A DNA stretch of 64,000 nucleotides. Source: Peptococcus simiae (lineage in GTDB: Bacteria; Bacillota; Peptococcia; Peptococcales; Peptococcaceae). The position numbers and the translations under genes are program-made. Below, piece after piece: positions 33,601 to 43,620 of this stretch. The notes under the pieces are model-generated. The model was not told where the DNA came from, searched no databases, and saw only the letters and a program-made list of their open reading frames with translations. Position 1 is the stretch's first letter. Each line of letters opens with the position of its first letter. The stretch lies in NCBI RefSeq assembly GCF_046097595.1, contig NZ_JBJUVG010000001.1, positions 285,584 through 349,583 of the forward strand. The letters are read 5' to 3'.

Positions 33601-34464
33601 ATGTTTGGTATCTTTGACAAGCTAACTGAATTTTTTAAGGATATGCTACTCGGAGGTATCAAAGCAAATCTTGAGTCCATGTTCTTAGATATAAATGACA
33701 AGGTAGGAGTTATTGCAACTGATGTTGGGAAGACACCAATGGGTTGGAATGGAGAAGTGTATAACTTCATAAAAAACATTAATGATAATGTGATCGTTCC
33801 AATAGCAGGTCTTATCATAACAGCAGTTTTATGTATTGAACTCATAAATATGGTTATGCAAAAGAATAATATGCACGATACGGATACTTTTGAGTTTTTC
33901 AAATACATTATAAAGATGTTTATAGCAGTCTACCTTGCAAGCCATGCCTTTGAATTTTCAATGGCAGTCTTTGATGTGGCACAAAATCTTGTAAACAAAG
34001 CGGCAGGGGTAATCACTACTTCTGCCACTGTTTCAGGAGATCAGATAGTTGCAATGGTTGATACATTAAAAGAAAAAGATGTTGGTGCATTAATTATGAT
34101 ATTAGTTGAAACAAGCCTTGTAAGGATTGCAATTCAATGTATATCTTTAACTATTACCTTAATAGTATATGGGCGTATGTTTGAAATATATGTCTACTCA
34201 TCAGTATCATCCATACCATTTGCGACTATGGGAAATAAAGAATGGGGTCAGATTGGAACAAATTATATCAAGGGACTTTTTGCCTTGGGACTACAAGGTT
34301 TGTTTTTGATGGTATGTTTAGGCATCTACACCGTTTTAATAAGGACGGTACAGGTTACAGATATTCACGCAAGCTTGTTTAGTATATTAGGATATGCTCT
34401 ACTACTTGGACTTATGATGTTTAAGAGTGGAACAGTTGCAAAAAGTATTATGAATACGCACTAG
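33601..34464 (+). CDS. VirB6/TrbL-like conjugal transfer membrane protein
   Basis: 287 residues with about six hydrophobic segments (for example VPIAGLIITAVLCIELINMVM and YIKGLFALGLQGLFLMVCLGIY). Position between Maff2 and PrgI, length and topology fit the CD0411/TrbL-like component of Tn1549-type channels, which forms the inner pore. AGGAG lies ahead of the start. Confidence 0.85.
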   Translation: MFGIFDKLTEFFKDMLLGGIKANLESMFLDINDKVGVIATDVGKTPMGWNGEVYNFIKNINDNVIVPIAGLIITAVLCIELINMVMQKNNMHDTDTFEFFKYIIKMFIAVYLASHAFEFSMAVFDVAQNLVNKAAGVITTSATVSGDQIVAMVDTLKEKDVGALIMILVETSLVRIAIQCISLTITLIVYGRMFEIYVYSSVSSIPFATMGNKEWGQIGTNYIKGLFALGLQGLFLMVCLGIYTVLIRTVQVTDIHASLFSILGYALLLGLMMFKSGTVAKSIMNTH

Positions 34465-34473
34465 GAGGAATAA

Positions 34474-34764
34474 ATGTTAAAAAAGAAAAATTGTGTTTTA
34501 TTGGGACTTGGAATTTTATTGGGAGGAACTTATGAATTCTTAAAAGAGAAGAAAAGAAATGAAGAAATTAGAAACTTAAAGAAAAGAATAAATAGACTCG
34601 GAAGATGTCACAATGAATTTGTTATTTATCAAGGAGAATACAATGACAGAAATGAAGAAAAACAAGAAGAATTAGAAGAAAGAATTAGCTACCTAGAAGA
34701 GGAAACAACATCTAATTATGACCATATACTTGAACTTTCCAAAGAAGAAGTAGAGGGAGATTAA
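34474..34764 (+). CDS. Hypothetical coiled-coil membrane-anchored protein
   Basis: 96 residues. One hydrophobic segment near the N-terminus (CVLLGLGILLGGTYEFL) is followed by a highly charged helix with two coiled-coil stretches (EEIRNLKKRINRLG, EKQEELEERISYLEE). AGGAGG precedes the ATG. It sits between the VirB6-like and PrgI genes with spacings of 9 and 1 bp. I do not recognise a family. Confidence 0.7.
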   Translation: MLKKKNCVLLGLGILLGGTYEFLKEKKRNEEIRNLKKRINRLGRCHNEFVIYQGEYNDRNEEKQEELEERISYLEEETTSNYDHILELSKEEVEGD

Positions 34765-34765
34765 A

Positions 34766-35176
34766 ATGGCGTATGTACCAATACCAAAAGATTTGGACAA
34801 GATTAAAACAAAGGTTGCCTTTAACTTAACCAAAAGACAACTTATAGGTTTTTCGGTGGCAGGACTAATTGGCATACCAACCTATTTATTTATGAAGAAA
34901 TATCTACCTAATGATGTTTCTATTATTGCAATGTTAATAGTAACCCTGCCAATCTTTTTTATAACCTTATATGAAAAAGACACCTTAACTTTTGAAAAGT
35001 ATTTTAAATTTTTCTATCTTCATAAGTTTTATCAACCAACTAAGAGAATAAGAAAGGAGGCATACCTTGAAGCAAAGAAAAAAGCAAATCAGCGACTTAA
35101 ATCTAAGGGAAAAACAATTAAGAAAAGACCGCAAGGAAGTAAGAAGGCTAAAAGCAAAGAAAGATCCAACAAATAG
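34766..35176 (+). CDS. PrgI family conjugal transfer protein
   Basis: 136 residues. PIPKDLDKIKTKVAFNLTKRQLIGFSVAGLIG is the family start, followed by two membrane helices (about residues 27-43 and 49-66) and KYFKFFYLHKF...RIRKE. It corresponds to VirB3 of the channel. The last 37 codons overlap the VirB4 gene in another frame (35067-35176); they encode a very basic Lys/Arg-rich tail. Confidence 0.88.
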   Translation: MAYVPIPKDLDKIKTKVAFNLTKRQLIGFSVAGLIGIPTYLFMKKYLPNDVSIIAMLIVTLPIFFITLYEKDTLTFEKYFKFFYLHKFYQPTKRIRKEAYLEAKKKANQRLKSKGKTIKKRPQGSKKAKSKERSNK

Positions 35177-37490
35177 TCTTCTAAGTGTACTTTTAAAGAA
35201 AGAGAAAAAGAGATTTACAGTTGAGGATACTATTCCCTATATAAGAATGTTACCAGAGGGCATTTGCCAGTTAGATGAAAAAAATTATTCAAAGACAATT
35301 TCATTTCAAGATATAAATTACCAGTTGGCATTGGAAGAAGATAGAGATTTAATCTTTAACCAATTTGCCAACTTTTTAAATTCTTTTGATCCAAGTGTCC
35401 ACATTGAACTTTCATATGTAAATCAATTAGGAAGAAATAAAGACCTACAAGATGCAATTAAAATTGCTGATAAGGGAGACTTCTATGACGATGTAAGAAA
35501 AGAGTTTAGGGAGATGTTAAAGCTTCAACTTGCAAAGGGAAATAACGGACTTAAAAAGATGAAGTATATAACCTTTACAACAGAAGCCGATAATCTAGAG
35601 CAAGCAAGAGCAAAGTTAAATAGACTTGAAGTAGATATTTTATCCAACTTTAAATCTATGGGAGTAAGAGCAGAGAGTCTTGATGGCGAAGAAAGGTTAA
35701 GACTTATTCACGATATGTTAAATCCAGACAAGAACTTTGATTTTTCATATAAAGATTTGAAGAAGAAAGAGTCTACAAAATCACATATAACTCCCAATAC
35801 CTTTAATTTTGCACCAGCAAATAATTTTAAATTTGGGAAATTCATTGGAGCTGTAAGCCATTTTCAAATACTTGCAAGCGAGTTATCAGACAGAATGTTA
35901 TCTGAGTTTTTAGATATTGATGACAATATTTATGTAGCTTTTCATATAGATGTAGTTGAACAAGCAGAAGCTATTAAACTCATTAAGAGAAAGAACACAG
36001 ACCTGGACAGAATGAAAATTGAAGAACAAAAGAAAGCAATTCGTGCAGGATATGATATGGATATTATTCCTTCAGATATAAATACTTTTGGAGCTGATGT
36101 TAAGTCCATGTTATCTGACTTACAAAATAGAGATGAAAGGCTCTTTGTAGTTAGCATAGTAATGATGAATTTTGCTAGGACTAATCAAAAATTAGAAAAC
36201 ACTGTTGCTCAAATCTCATCAATTGCAAACAAACATAATTGTCAGGTAAAAAGATTATCTCATCAACAAGAGCAAGGACTTGTTTCTGTCTTACCTCTAG
36301 GACTTAATCAAGTTGAAATAAAAAGATTTTTAACTTCATCATCAACGGCAGTTTTTATGCCTTTTACAACAGAAGAGCTATTTATTGATTCGGCAAATTC
36401 TTTGTACTATGGCTTAAATGCCCTTAGCCAAAACTTGATTATGGCAGATAGGAAGAAACTAAAGAACCCTAACGGATTAATATTAGGAACACCAGGTTCT
36501 GGTAAATCTTTCTCAGCAAAAAGAGAAATGGCAAATGCAATTCTTGTCACAGATGATGATGTAATTATTTGTGATCCAGAAGGCGAGTATTCAAACCTTG
36601 TAAAACAATTTAATGGAGAAGTTATTAAAGTTTCAGCAAAATCAAAGGATTATCTAAATCCTTTAGATATTAATATGAACTATGGAGATGGGGACGCACC
36701 TTTAAAGGATAAGGCAAACTTCATAATGTCTATGCTTGAACTTGTAGTAGGAGGATCTGGTCTTACTGCTGCAGAAAAATCTGTTATAGATAGGTGCTTA
36801 CCAAAGATATACCAAAAATATTTTGAAGACCCAAAACCAGAAAATATGCCTATATTAGGAGATTTATACGATATGCTCCTATCTCAAGAAGAGGGAGTTG
36901 GTAGAAAACTCGCAACAGAAATGGAAATTTACGTTAAAGGAAGTCTTAATGTCTTTAATAATAGGTCAAATGTTGACCTAAATAGGCAACTGCTCTGTTT
37001 TGATATAAAAGAGCTAGGAACACAACTTAAAAAAATAGGTATGCTTGTAATTCAAGACCAAGTTTGGAACAAGGTTTCATTAAATAGAGGAAGCAAGTCT
37101 ACAAGATACTATATAGATGAGTTCCACCTTTTATTAAAAGACCCCCAAACTGCTTCATATTCAGTAGAAATCTGGAAAAGATTTAGAAAATGGGGCGGTA
37201 TTCCAACAGGTATAACTCAAAACGTAAAAGACCTTTTAACAAGTCAGGAAATTGAAAATATCTTTGATAATACAGATTTTGTTCTAATGTTAAATCAAGC
37301 ATCTGGAGATAGGGATATTCTTGCTAAAAAATTAAAAATATCGCCTTATCAGTTAAACTATATTACTAATTCAAATGCAGGTGAGGGACTCTTATTCTTC
37401 GGAAATACTATTGTTCCCTTTATAGATAAATTCCCTAAAGACACCATGCTATATAAGCTAATGACAACAAAACCAGAAGAAGCTAAGTAG
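35067..37490 (+). CDS. VirB4/TraE-type conjugation ATPase
   Basis: 807 residues. It powers assembly of the type IV secretion channel. Walker A is GTPGSGKSFSAKREM (about residue 474), followed by VIICDPEGEYSNLVKQF, a Walker B region RYYIDEFHLLL and the TQNVKDLL segment. TTG is the start: AAAGGAGG lies 7 bp upstream and no other frame start fits. The first 110 bp overlap the prgI gene. It is closely followed by the hydrolase gene. Confidence 0.93.
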   Translation: MKQRKKQISDLNLREKQLRKDRKEVRRLKAKKDPTNSLLSVLLKKEKKRFTVEDTIPYIRMLPEGICQLDEKNYSKTISFQDINYQLALEEDRDLIFNQFANFLNSFDPSVHIELSYVNQLGRNKDLQDAIKIADKGDFYDDVRKEFREMLKLQLAKGNNGLKKMKYITFTTEADNLEQARAKLNRLEVDILSNFKSMGVRAESLDGEERLRLIHDMLNPDKNFDFSYKDLKKKESTKSHITPNTFNFAPANNFKFGKFIGAVSHFQILASELSDRMLSEFLDIDDNIYVAFHIDVVEQAEAIKLIKRKNTDLDRMKIEEQKKAIRAGYDMDIIPSDINTFGADVKSMLSDLQNRDERLFVVSIVMMNFARTNQKLENTVAQISSIANKHNCQVKRLSHQQEQGLVSVLPLGLNQVEIKRFLTSSSTAVFMPFTTEELFIDSANSLYYGLNALSQNLIMADRKKLKNPNGLILGTPGSGKSFSAKREMANAILVTDDDVIICDPEGEYSNLVKQFNGEVIKVSAKSKDYLNPLDINMNYGDGDAPLKDKANFIMSMLELVVGGSGLTAAEKSVIDRCLPKIYQKYFEDPKPENMPILGDLYDMLLSQEEGVGRKLATEMEIYVKGSLNVFNNRSNVDLNRQLLCFDIKELGTQLKKIGMLVIQDQVWNKVSLNRGSKSTRYYIDEFHLLLKDPQTASYSVEIWKRFRKWGGIPTGITQNVKDLLTSQEIENIFDNTDFVLMLNQASGDRDILAKKLKISPYQLNYITNSNAGEGLLFFGNTIVPFIDKFPKDTMLYKLMTTKPEEAK

Positions 37491-37497
37491 GTGTGAT

Positions 37498-40077
37498 ATG
37501 GATAAAAAAATAAAAAAAGATTTTCAAAAGAAAATTATCCGAAATAGGGATGCTCCTGAAAAGAATGTAGATAGTAAACTTGTTCATTCAGATGATTATA
37601 CCAATAAGATTATTAAAACTAAGGATAGGTTCGGAGATAAAATTTCAGAAAAAGAATCTAAACTTATTCATGAGAATGTATTATCTAAAGATCAAAAACA
37701 AGATAGACTAAAAGACTTTCAGAAGGCTAAAAACAAGGAAAGAATTAGAAAAGAAGTTTTAGATAATAAGAATAAGGCTGAAAAAACAAAACAAACTAAT
37801 CTTGAAATAAGGACAGATGAAAGCTTTAAACTTGATGAAGAGTTAGATGTAGACTTCAAAAAGGTGAATTTTGGTAGTGAAAACAGTAGAAATATTAATT
37901 CTAATAAATTAACAACAGATGATATTCCAGCTAACTCTGAAGTAATAAGCAATAAGAAGCCATCAAGTAAAAGACAAGTTCTTAAAAATTATGAGGATAA
38001 ACTTATCCATAGTAAGGATAAATTCCAAGACAAAATCAACGAGAAAGAGTCTAAGCGAATCTACACAAGCGAAGATAAACCTATCGAAGCAAAGAAAAGC
38101 AAGAGAGTATATAGAAAAGATAAGCTTGTTAAAGATGAAGTAAGCAATAACGAGAGTAATACTAGTATCGATAAAAAGCAAAAGCAGAAGCTTTATCAAG
38201 AAAAGAAGTTTAGGGATAAGGAAAAAATTTCTAATGAAATAGATAAAGAAAATAAGCTAAGCGGAGTTGATACAGATAAGACTTTTGATAATACCGAGAT
38301 TAAAGACGATAATCTTGAATTTGTAAAGGATGAAAAGGAAACAAATCTTAAACCTTCAGAACAAAAGAAAGTTAATAAAAAGAAGACTTACTACAAGAGA
38401 AAAAATTATAAAAGTGATAAATTCACTCGAAAGAAAATTGATAACTTAAAAAATGAATCTAAGAAAGCTACACCGAAAGATTCTAAGAAATCACAAGATG
38501 TTAAAGATTTTATCTCAGATAAAAAGATTGGAGAGCTTGAAAAGTCTAAAAGTAAGCTAAAGGATAATATCTTAAAGAATAAAACTAAAGGAAGCCTATC
38601 TTCTGGGGTTTTATTATCTGGAGCTAAGTCATCAGAGTTAGTGAGAGATTATCTAAGTTCAGGATCTGATAATACTGGTGTAGAATCTGGAGAAAAAGTC
38701 GCTAATGTAAGCTCTAAGCTCCAGCATGGAATAAGGAAGTATAAGCTAGATAAAAAGAAAAAGTCCTTAAAAAAGCTATCTAAACTTGATAAGAAAATAA
38801 GAAAGAGAAAAAGCAAGTTGGAGTTTAAAAGCGGCTTGGAAGATTTAAAAAAGTCAGATGCCTATATAAAGAAAAATAGATTTAAGAAGTTTTACCAGAG
38901 AAAACAAATGAAAAGCATGATAGCTAAAAAGCACGAAACAAGACTTGTAGATAGAGTAAAAAAAGCTATTTTAAGTTTAGGGAAGGCTTCTAAAGAGCTA
39001 ATAGTAAGAAAAAGTAAGATGGTTCTATTTCTAGTAATAGGACTAGGTCTTATGCTATCAATCATGATTGGTGGCGGAAGTGTTGGTATGAGTGGACTAA
39101 GCAATTCAGTAAACTCAGTAATGACAACAACATACCTATCACAAGATACAGTTCTAAGTGAAGTTAATCAAGAATTTTCATCAATGGAATATGACCTACA
39201 ATCACAAATAGAAGGTGTAAAGACAAGTCATCCTGGATATGACGAATATATCATAAACAAAGAAGGAGAAATTGGTCATAATACCCATGAACTTTTATCC
39301 TATATAACTTCAAGATGTGGAGAAGTAAAATCAGCATCTGAAGTAAAAGGAATTTTAAAAGATCTTTTCGATAAGATGTATAAGCTTGATTTTAAGGAAG
39401 AAATTGAAATTAGAACAAAAACAGTAGCAAGAACAAGATATGATAGTCGTGGCAATCCCTATACTAGCTATGAAAAAGAAGAGTATGAATATAAAAAGTT
39501 AATTGTAACTTTAAAGAAAAAAGAAATGGATGAAGTTGTTAGGGAAATATTTAAAGATTATCCAGACAATGTAGTTCATTATGAAGCTCTTCTTGAAGCT
39601 AAGGGGAATATGGGTGATGTTTTTGGATCAGGTAATGGGGACTTAGGAGAAATAATAGACAATCCAAACTTTGGAAATCCTGGTCTTGCTTTTGATTCAG
39701 CCACTGCTAAAGCCTTATTTAATGAAGCAGAAAAACATATAGGCAAAAGATATGTGTTTGGAGCAAGTGGACCATCTAACTTTGACTGTTCAGGTTTTGT
39801 ATGTTGGTCATTTACTAAGTCTGGAGTAAAGAGAATGCCAAGAACAACTGCATGGAGAATATACAAAGACTATTGCAATCCAGTAAGTCCAAGTGAAGCT
39901 CAGCCTGGAGATATTATATTTTTCCACTCAACATATAACAGTGGAACTCCAATATCTCATGTAGGCATATATGCAGGTAACGGAATGATGATTCACGCAG
40001 GAGATCCAATTCAATACACATCAATAAATTCAAAATATTGGAAATCACACTTTTATGGTTTTGGAAGACCAAGATAG
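37498..40077 (+). CDS. NlpC/P60 peptidoglycan hydrolase of the transfer apparatus (CD1108 type)
   Basis: 859 residues. The first about 500 are extremely Lys/Glu/Asp-rich and probably disordered and cytoplasmic. They hold a degenerate repeat (LVHSDDYTNKIIKTKDRFGDKISEKESK, echoed near residues 165-185). One membrane helix follows (VLFLVIGLGLMLSIMIGG). The outer part ends in an NlpC/P60 domain with the triad Cys in NFDCSGF, His in SHVGIY and His in MIHAGD. It opens the cell wall for the channel, like VirB1. Confidence 0.9.
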   Translation: MDKKIKKDFQKKIIRNRDAPEKNVDSKLVHSDDYTNKIIKTKDRFGDKISEKESKLIHENVLSKDQKQDRLKDFQKAKNKERIRKEVLDNKNKAEKTKQTNLEIRTDESFKLDEELDVDFKKVNFGSENSRNINSNKLTTDDIPANSEVISNKKPSSKRQVLKNYEDKLIHSKDKFQDKINEKESKRIYTSEDKPIEAKKSKRVYRKDKLVKDEVSNNESNTSIDKKQKQKLYQEKKFRDKEKISNEIDKENKLSGVDTDKTFDNTEIKDDNLEFVKDEKETNLKPSEQKKVNKKKTYYKRKNYKSDKFTRKKIDNLKNESKKATPKDSKKSQDVKDFISDKKIGELEKSKSKLKDNILKNKTKGSLSSGVLLSGAKSSELVRDYLSSGSDNTGVESGEKVANVSSKLQHGIRKYKLDKKKKSLKKLSKLDKKIRKRKSKLEFKSGLEDLKKSDAYIKKNRFKKFYQRKQMKSMIAKKHETRLVDRVKKAILSLGKASKELIVRKSKMVLFLVIGLGLMLSIMIGGGSVGMSGLSNSVNSVMTTTYLSQDTVLSEVNQEFSSMEYDLQSQIEGVKTSHPGYDEYIINKEGEIGHNTHELLSYITSRCGEVKSASEVKGILKDLFDKMYKLDFKEEIEIRTKTVARTRYDSRGNPYTSYEKEEYEYKKLIVTLKKKEMDEVVREIFKDYPDNVVHYEALLEAKGNMGDVFGSGNGDLGEIIDNPNFGNPGLAFDSATAKALFNEAEKHIGKRYVFGASGPSNFDCSGFVCWSFTKSGVKRMPRTTAWRIYKDYCNPVSPSEAQPGDIIFFHSTYNSGTPISHVGIYAGNGMMIHAGDPIQYTSINSKYWKSHFYGFGRPR

Positions 40078-40091
40078 AAGGGAGATATTAT

Positions 40092-40331
40092 GTGAACAGG
40101 AAGCTTATAAGTATTAGAAACAAAAAGAAAAAAATAGAAGAGAAATTGAAAGATTTAAATGCAAAATACAAGGAAATTTGCGATGAAGAAATACAAGTTG
40201 AAAATGAAGAAATAATTGTAACTCTTAGGAGGAACAATATTAGCTTGGAAGAATTAGTGGAGAAAATCAATGATAGAAAAAAAGAAGAAAAATTAAAAGA
40301 AAAGGAGAACATTCATAATGAAGAAATTTAA
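40092..40331 (+). CDS. DUF4315 family protein
   Basis: 79 residues that start with GTG behind GGGAG. The pattern RNKKKKIEEKLKDLNAKYKEICDEE...IVTLRRNNISLEEL is DUF4315, a small coiled-coil protein found in Tn1549-like transfer regions. Function unknown. It overlaps the next gene by 14 bp. Confidence 0.85.
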   Translation: MNRKLISIRNKKKKIEEKLKDLNAKYKEICDEEIQVENEEIIVTLRRNNISLEELVEKINDRKKEEKLKEKENIHNEEI

Positions 40332-42672
40332 TACGAACAGACTAAGAGCCTTTTTTATGGCTCTTTTATTAATTTTGACATCAACTGTGCATACAAGTGC
40401 ATTTGCAAAGTCTGATGTTACTTGGACGGAAGATGATTTTATGTATTCCTCTGAGGGAAATATAATTGCCTTTAGTGATAAAGGCTTAGAAAAGAAAGAA
40501 AAGACAAATATTCTAGTATTTCCTGAAGGAACGAAGTCTGTAAATGGAAATTATTCTTTAAGTCATTCAAACGATGAACTTAGATATAAAAGAGAATTTG
40601 GACGTGGCAAACATTGGGATAAAGTAATTATTCCTGATTCTGTTAAGCATTTAGGTTATGCTGCCTTTTTCGATGCAAGTATAGACGAGGTAAAACTATC
40701 AAATAGTCTAACTTACCTTGGTGGTTTAGCATTTTTCAATTGTGGACTTAGAGAAGTGACTTTACCTGATAATTTGGTAAATATTGAACATAATGCTTTT
40801 GAAAGAAATAACCTCCAAGAAATAACTATACCGAAGTCTGTGAAGACAATTGAACAATATGCTTTTTCAAAAAATAAATTGCACACTGTAAAAGTTTTAG
40901 GCAATCCAACTATTAATAGTAAAGGAGTATTCCACAATCAAGAAGTTGAATATAGACCAAAACAAAATCCATTTTACGAAAATCATTTTGGTTTCAACGG
41001 AAATCAAGGATTCAAATCTATTCCTAATGGATTAAGGTTTAAAAATGGAGAGTTTGTCTTTGATAAGAATGTAGATAGTGTAGAACTTGAATTTGATTAT
41101 AACAATGATATGTATCAAGGAAAGATGACTATATACAATCCAAATAAATATTCCATTGATACTCAAACTGATTTAACAGGTCATGATATTGATGAAAAGG
41201 ACAATAAGATTGATGATTTAACTAAAAACATTAAGGATCTAGAAAATCAGATCAAAGATTTAAATGATAAGAAAAAAGAAGACCAATCAAAGATAGATGA
41301 ATTAAAGAAAAAGTTAGAATCTTGCAAAGATAATGGAGAAAAACTAAAACAAGAAAAGTCTAAGCTAGAAGAAGAGATTAGAGATAAAGATAATAAGATT
41401 GCTCAATTAAATAAAGAAATTGAGGATCTTAAAAATTCTAATAATAATGATGAACTAATAGCAGAAATTACTCAGCTTAAAGATGAACTAAAAAGACTAC
41501 AATATGAAAATGCAAAACTAAAAGAAGATTATTCATCTACAAAATGGGAGTTAGAAGCTGAGAAAGAAAAGACCGACAAAAACGAAAATAAAATCAAAAA
41601 AATGCAAGAAAAGCTTGAGTCTTTAGAAGGAGAACTTGCAAAGAAAAATAAAGAAATTGAGGATAAAGACAATAGGATTAAGGACTTAGAAAAAGCGCTT
41701 GATGAAAAAGATACTAAGATAAAAGAACTAGAGTCTAAGAAGAAAGAAATAGAAAATTCTAAGTCAGAATGTTGTAAGAAAATTGAAGAGCTTCAAAAGG
41801 CTATTGATAGTTTAAAAGAATCTTCTGAAAATACAAAAAAAGAATTAGAAGAGAAGATTAAAGAACTAGAAGAAAAACAAAAAGCTTCTGTAGAAGAAAT
41901 TAAAAAGCTAAAAGAAGAATTAGATAAGAAAATTGAAGAAGCAAAGAAGTTAATCGAGGAAGCAAATAAAAAATCGAAAGAAGAACTTGAAAAACAAGCT
42001 AAAGATGAAAAAGATAAAAATCTAAACCAAGACTTATCTAAGAAATTAGATGAACTTCTAAAACTCCAAAAAGAAAACAAAGAAAAGAAAGAAGATAAGA
42101 AATCTCAAGATAAGAAGTGGGATGAACTTCTGAAAGCTGATGATAAGAACATCCTAAATCAATTTGATCTTAACAAGATGAAAGAGCAAGATAAACAATT
42201 GGACAAAAAACAATTTAAAGATGAAAAAGAATTTGCAGTTTTTCAAGTAGACAAAAACTTTTATAACATTATCAACAAAGATGGTAAGACAACAGTCTAT
42301 ATGGATGTAAAAACTTATGTAGATCAAGGAAGAACTATGATTCCAGTAAGATATATCGCTTATACTCTAGGTTTTAATGTTGAGTATGACAACTATACTC
42401 GTGAAGCTATTTTCTCAAATAAAGAGAATAATATCCTAGCTAAAAAGACATTAAGACTAAATATTGATACTGGTGTTATGAAAGATTCAGATGGAAAGGT
42501 CTATAATTCAGATGTTAAGCCAGTGATTATAAATGGCAGAATTCATGCTTCAATTTCAAATATTGCTAAAGCTTTTGGAGCAAGTCATGGAGATATTAAA
42601 GATGGTAAAAATCAAACAATAGAATGGGACAATGCTAGAAAAGCAGTCTATGTATTTAAAAATGTAAAATAA
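40318..42672 (+). CDS. Secreted BspA-type LRR / coiled-coil / stalk-domain surface protein
   Basis: 784 residues. A signal peptide (RLRAFFMALLLILTSTVHTSAFA) is followed by LRR_5/BspA-like repeats (residues about 95-200: VIIPDSVKHLGYAAF, EVTLPDNLVNIEHNAF, EITIPKSVKTIEQYAF). A heptad-rich coiled coil of about 330 residues comes next (about 290-620). The C-terminus is a copper amine oxidase N-terminal-like (stalk) domain with TMIPVRYIAYTLGFNV. It is probably held outside the cell and may make contact between mating cells. A membrane anchor is not visible, so attachment is by an unknown route. Confidence 0.88.
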   Translation: MKKFNTNRLRAFFMALLLILTSTVHTSAFAKSDVTWTEDDFMYSSEGNIIAFSDKGLEKKEKTNILVFPEGTKSVNGNYSLSHSNDELRYKREFGRGKHWDKVIIPDSVKHLGYAAFFDASIDEVKLSNSLTYLGGLAFFNCGLREVTLPDNLVNIEHNAFERNNLQEITIPKSVKTIEQYAFSKNKLHTVKVLGNPTINSKGVFHNQEVEYRPKQNPFYENHFGFNGNQGFKSIPNGLRFKNGEFVFDKNVDSVELEFDYNNDMYQGKMTIYNPNKYSIDTQTDLTGHDIDEKDNKIDDLTKNIKDLENQIKDLNDKKKEDQSKIDELKKKLESCKDNGEKLKQEKSKLEEEIRDKDNKIAQLNKEIEDLKNSNNNDELIAEITQLKDELKRLQYENAKLKEDYSSTKWELEAEKEKTDKNENKIKKMQEKLESLEGELAKKNKEIEDKDNRIKDLEKALDEKDTKIKELESKKKEIENSKSECCKKIEELQKAIDSLKESSENTKKELEEKIKELEEKQKASVEEIKKLKEELDKKIEEAKKLIEEANKKSKEELEKQAKDEKDKNLNQDLSKKLDELLKLQKENKEKKEDKKSQDKKWDELLKADDKNILNQFDLNKMKEQDKQLDKKQFKDEKEFAVFQVDKNFYNIINKDGKTTVYMDVKTYVDQGRTMIPVRYIAYTLGFNVEYDNYTREAIFSNKENNILAKKTLRLNIDTGVMKDSDGKVYNSDVKPVIINGRIHASISNIAKAFGASHGDIKDGKNQTIEWDNARKAVYVFKNVK

Positions 42673-42686
42673 GAAAGGATAGAAAA

Positions 42687-43547
42687 ATGAATAAGAGTAT
42701 TAAACGAGGAGTAGCCATAGCGTTACTCCTTTTTACATTTACAGTACCAGCAACTACATTTGCAATGACAAATGAAGGGCAAATAGAAAGTCAAAACGAA
42801 TCAATCTATGAACCACAAAAAGAAGAATTTGAAAAAATGTTGAAAGATGATGTTTTTACACCGTCAAAAGAAGAAATTCCTTATCAAGATGTTCCAATAA
42901 TACCAGGAAATACAAGTGAAGCAACCAAACCTTCAAATAATCCTCCAAAGAAAACCCCACTTGTAAAAGGCGGTAATACTAAGGCAGTAAATAATCTTGC
43001 GACACAAGAAAATAAGGCAAGAGGTTCAGTAATTGAAAATGTAGATAGGAATGGAAAAGATATTACACCAAGTGGAGATACAGAAAAAGATAAAGAAAAT
43101 CCAGTTGATGTAAGACAATTTTTAACATTTCAAACCAAAAGTGGAAAAACTATGCACCTAATAGTGGATCACTCATCAAATCAAGATAATGTAAGATTAT
43201 TGACAGAAGTAGGAGAGCAAGACCTACTTAATATGATTGAATCAGAAGATAAAAATACTATAAAAGTTGAAGAACCTAAGAAAGAAGAAGTAAAAAAAGA
43301 AGAACCTACTGTTGTTCCAGTAAAAGAAGAAAAGAAAAGCGGGATAGGTTCATTTCTAATTATTGCACTTGTAATTGGAGGAGTTATAGGAGCAGGATAC
43401 TATTTTAAGGTAGTTAAAGCAAGAGAAGATAAAATGTTGGAAGACTTTGAAGAAGATGATGAGGATTATATTAGTGAGTCAGAAGATGAATCTGACAATG
43501 ATGAAACTCACGAAGAATCTTTAGATGAAGACGATGAACTATTATAA
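42687..43547 (+). CDS. DUF4366 family membrane-anchored protein (CD1107 type)
   Basis: 286 residues. Signal peptide at residues 1-26, then a hydrophilic stretch, the conserved core VDVRQFLTFQTKSGKTMHLIVDHS and NVRLLTEVGEQDLLNMI, a membrane helix (IGSFLIIALVIGGVIGAGYYF) and a very acidic cytoplasmic tail. This is the DUF4366 protein found in the transfer region of CTn elements. Its part in conjugation is not known. Confidence 0.88.
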   Translation: MNKSIKRGVAIALLLFTFTVPATTFAMTNEGQIESQNESIYEPQKEEFEKMLKDDVFTPSKEEIPYQDVPIIPGNTSEATKPSNNPPKKTPLVKGGNTKAVNNLATQENKARGSVIENVDRNGKDITPSGDTEKDKENPVDVRQFLTFQTKSGKTMHLIVDHSSNQDNVRLLTEVGEQDLLNMIESEDKNTIKVEEPKKEEVKKEEPTVVPVKEEKKSGIGSFLIIALVIGGVIGAGYYFKVVKAREDKMLEDFEEDDEDYISESEDESDNDETHEESLDEDDELL

Positions 43548-43575
43548 GAATATTAAATTTAAGTACAATTGAACT

Positions 43576-43609
43576 TTTGTCCCAGATATGATACGATATT
43601 TGGGACAAA
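43576..43609. promoter_or_regulatory. Palindromic operator upstream of abiEi
   Basis: TTTGTCCCA at the left pairs with TGGGACAAA at the right around GATATGATACGATAT. A -10-like TATGAT lies inside. AbiEi antitoxins repress their own promoter by binding inverted repeats, and this one is directly before the ribosome site. Confidence 0.65.
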
Positions 43610-43620
43610 GGAGGATTGTA

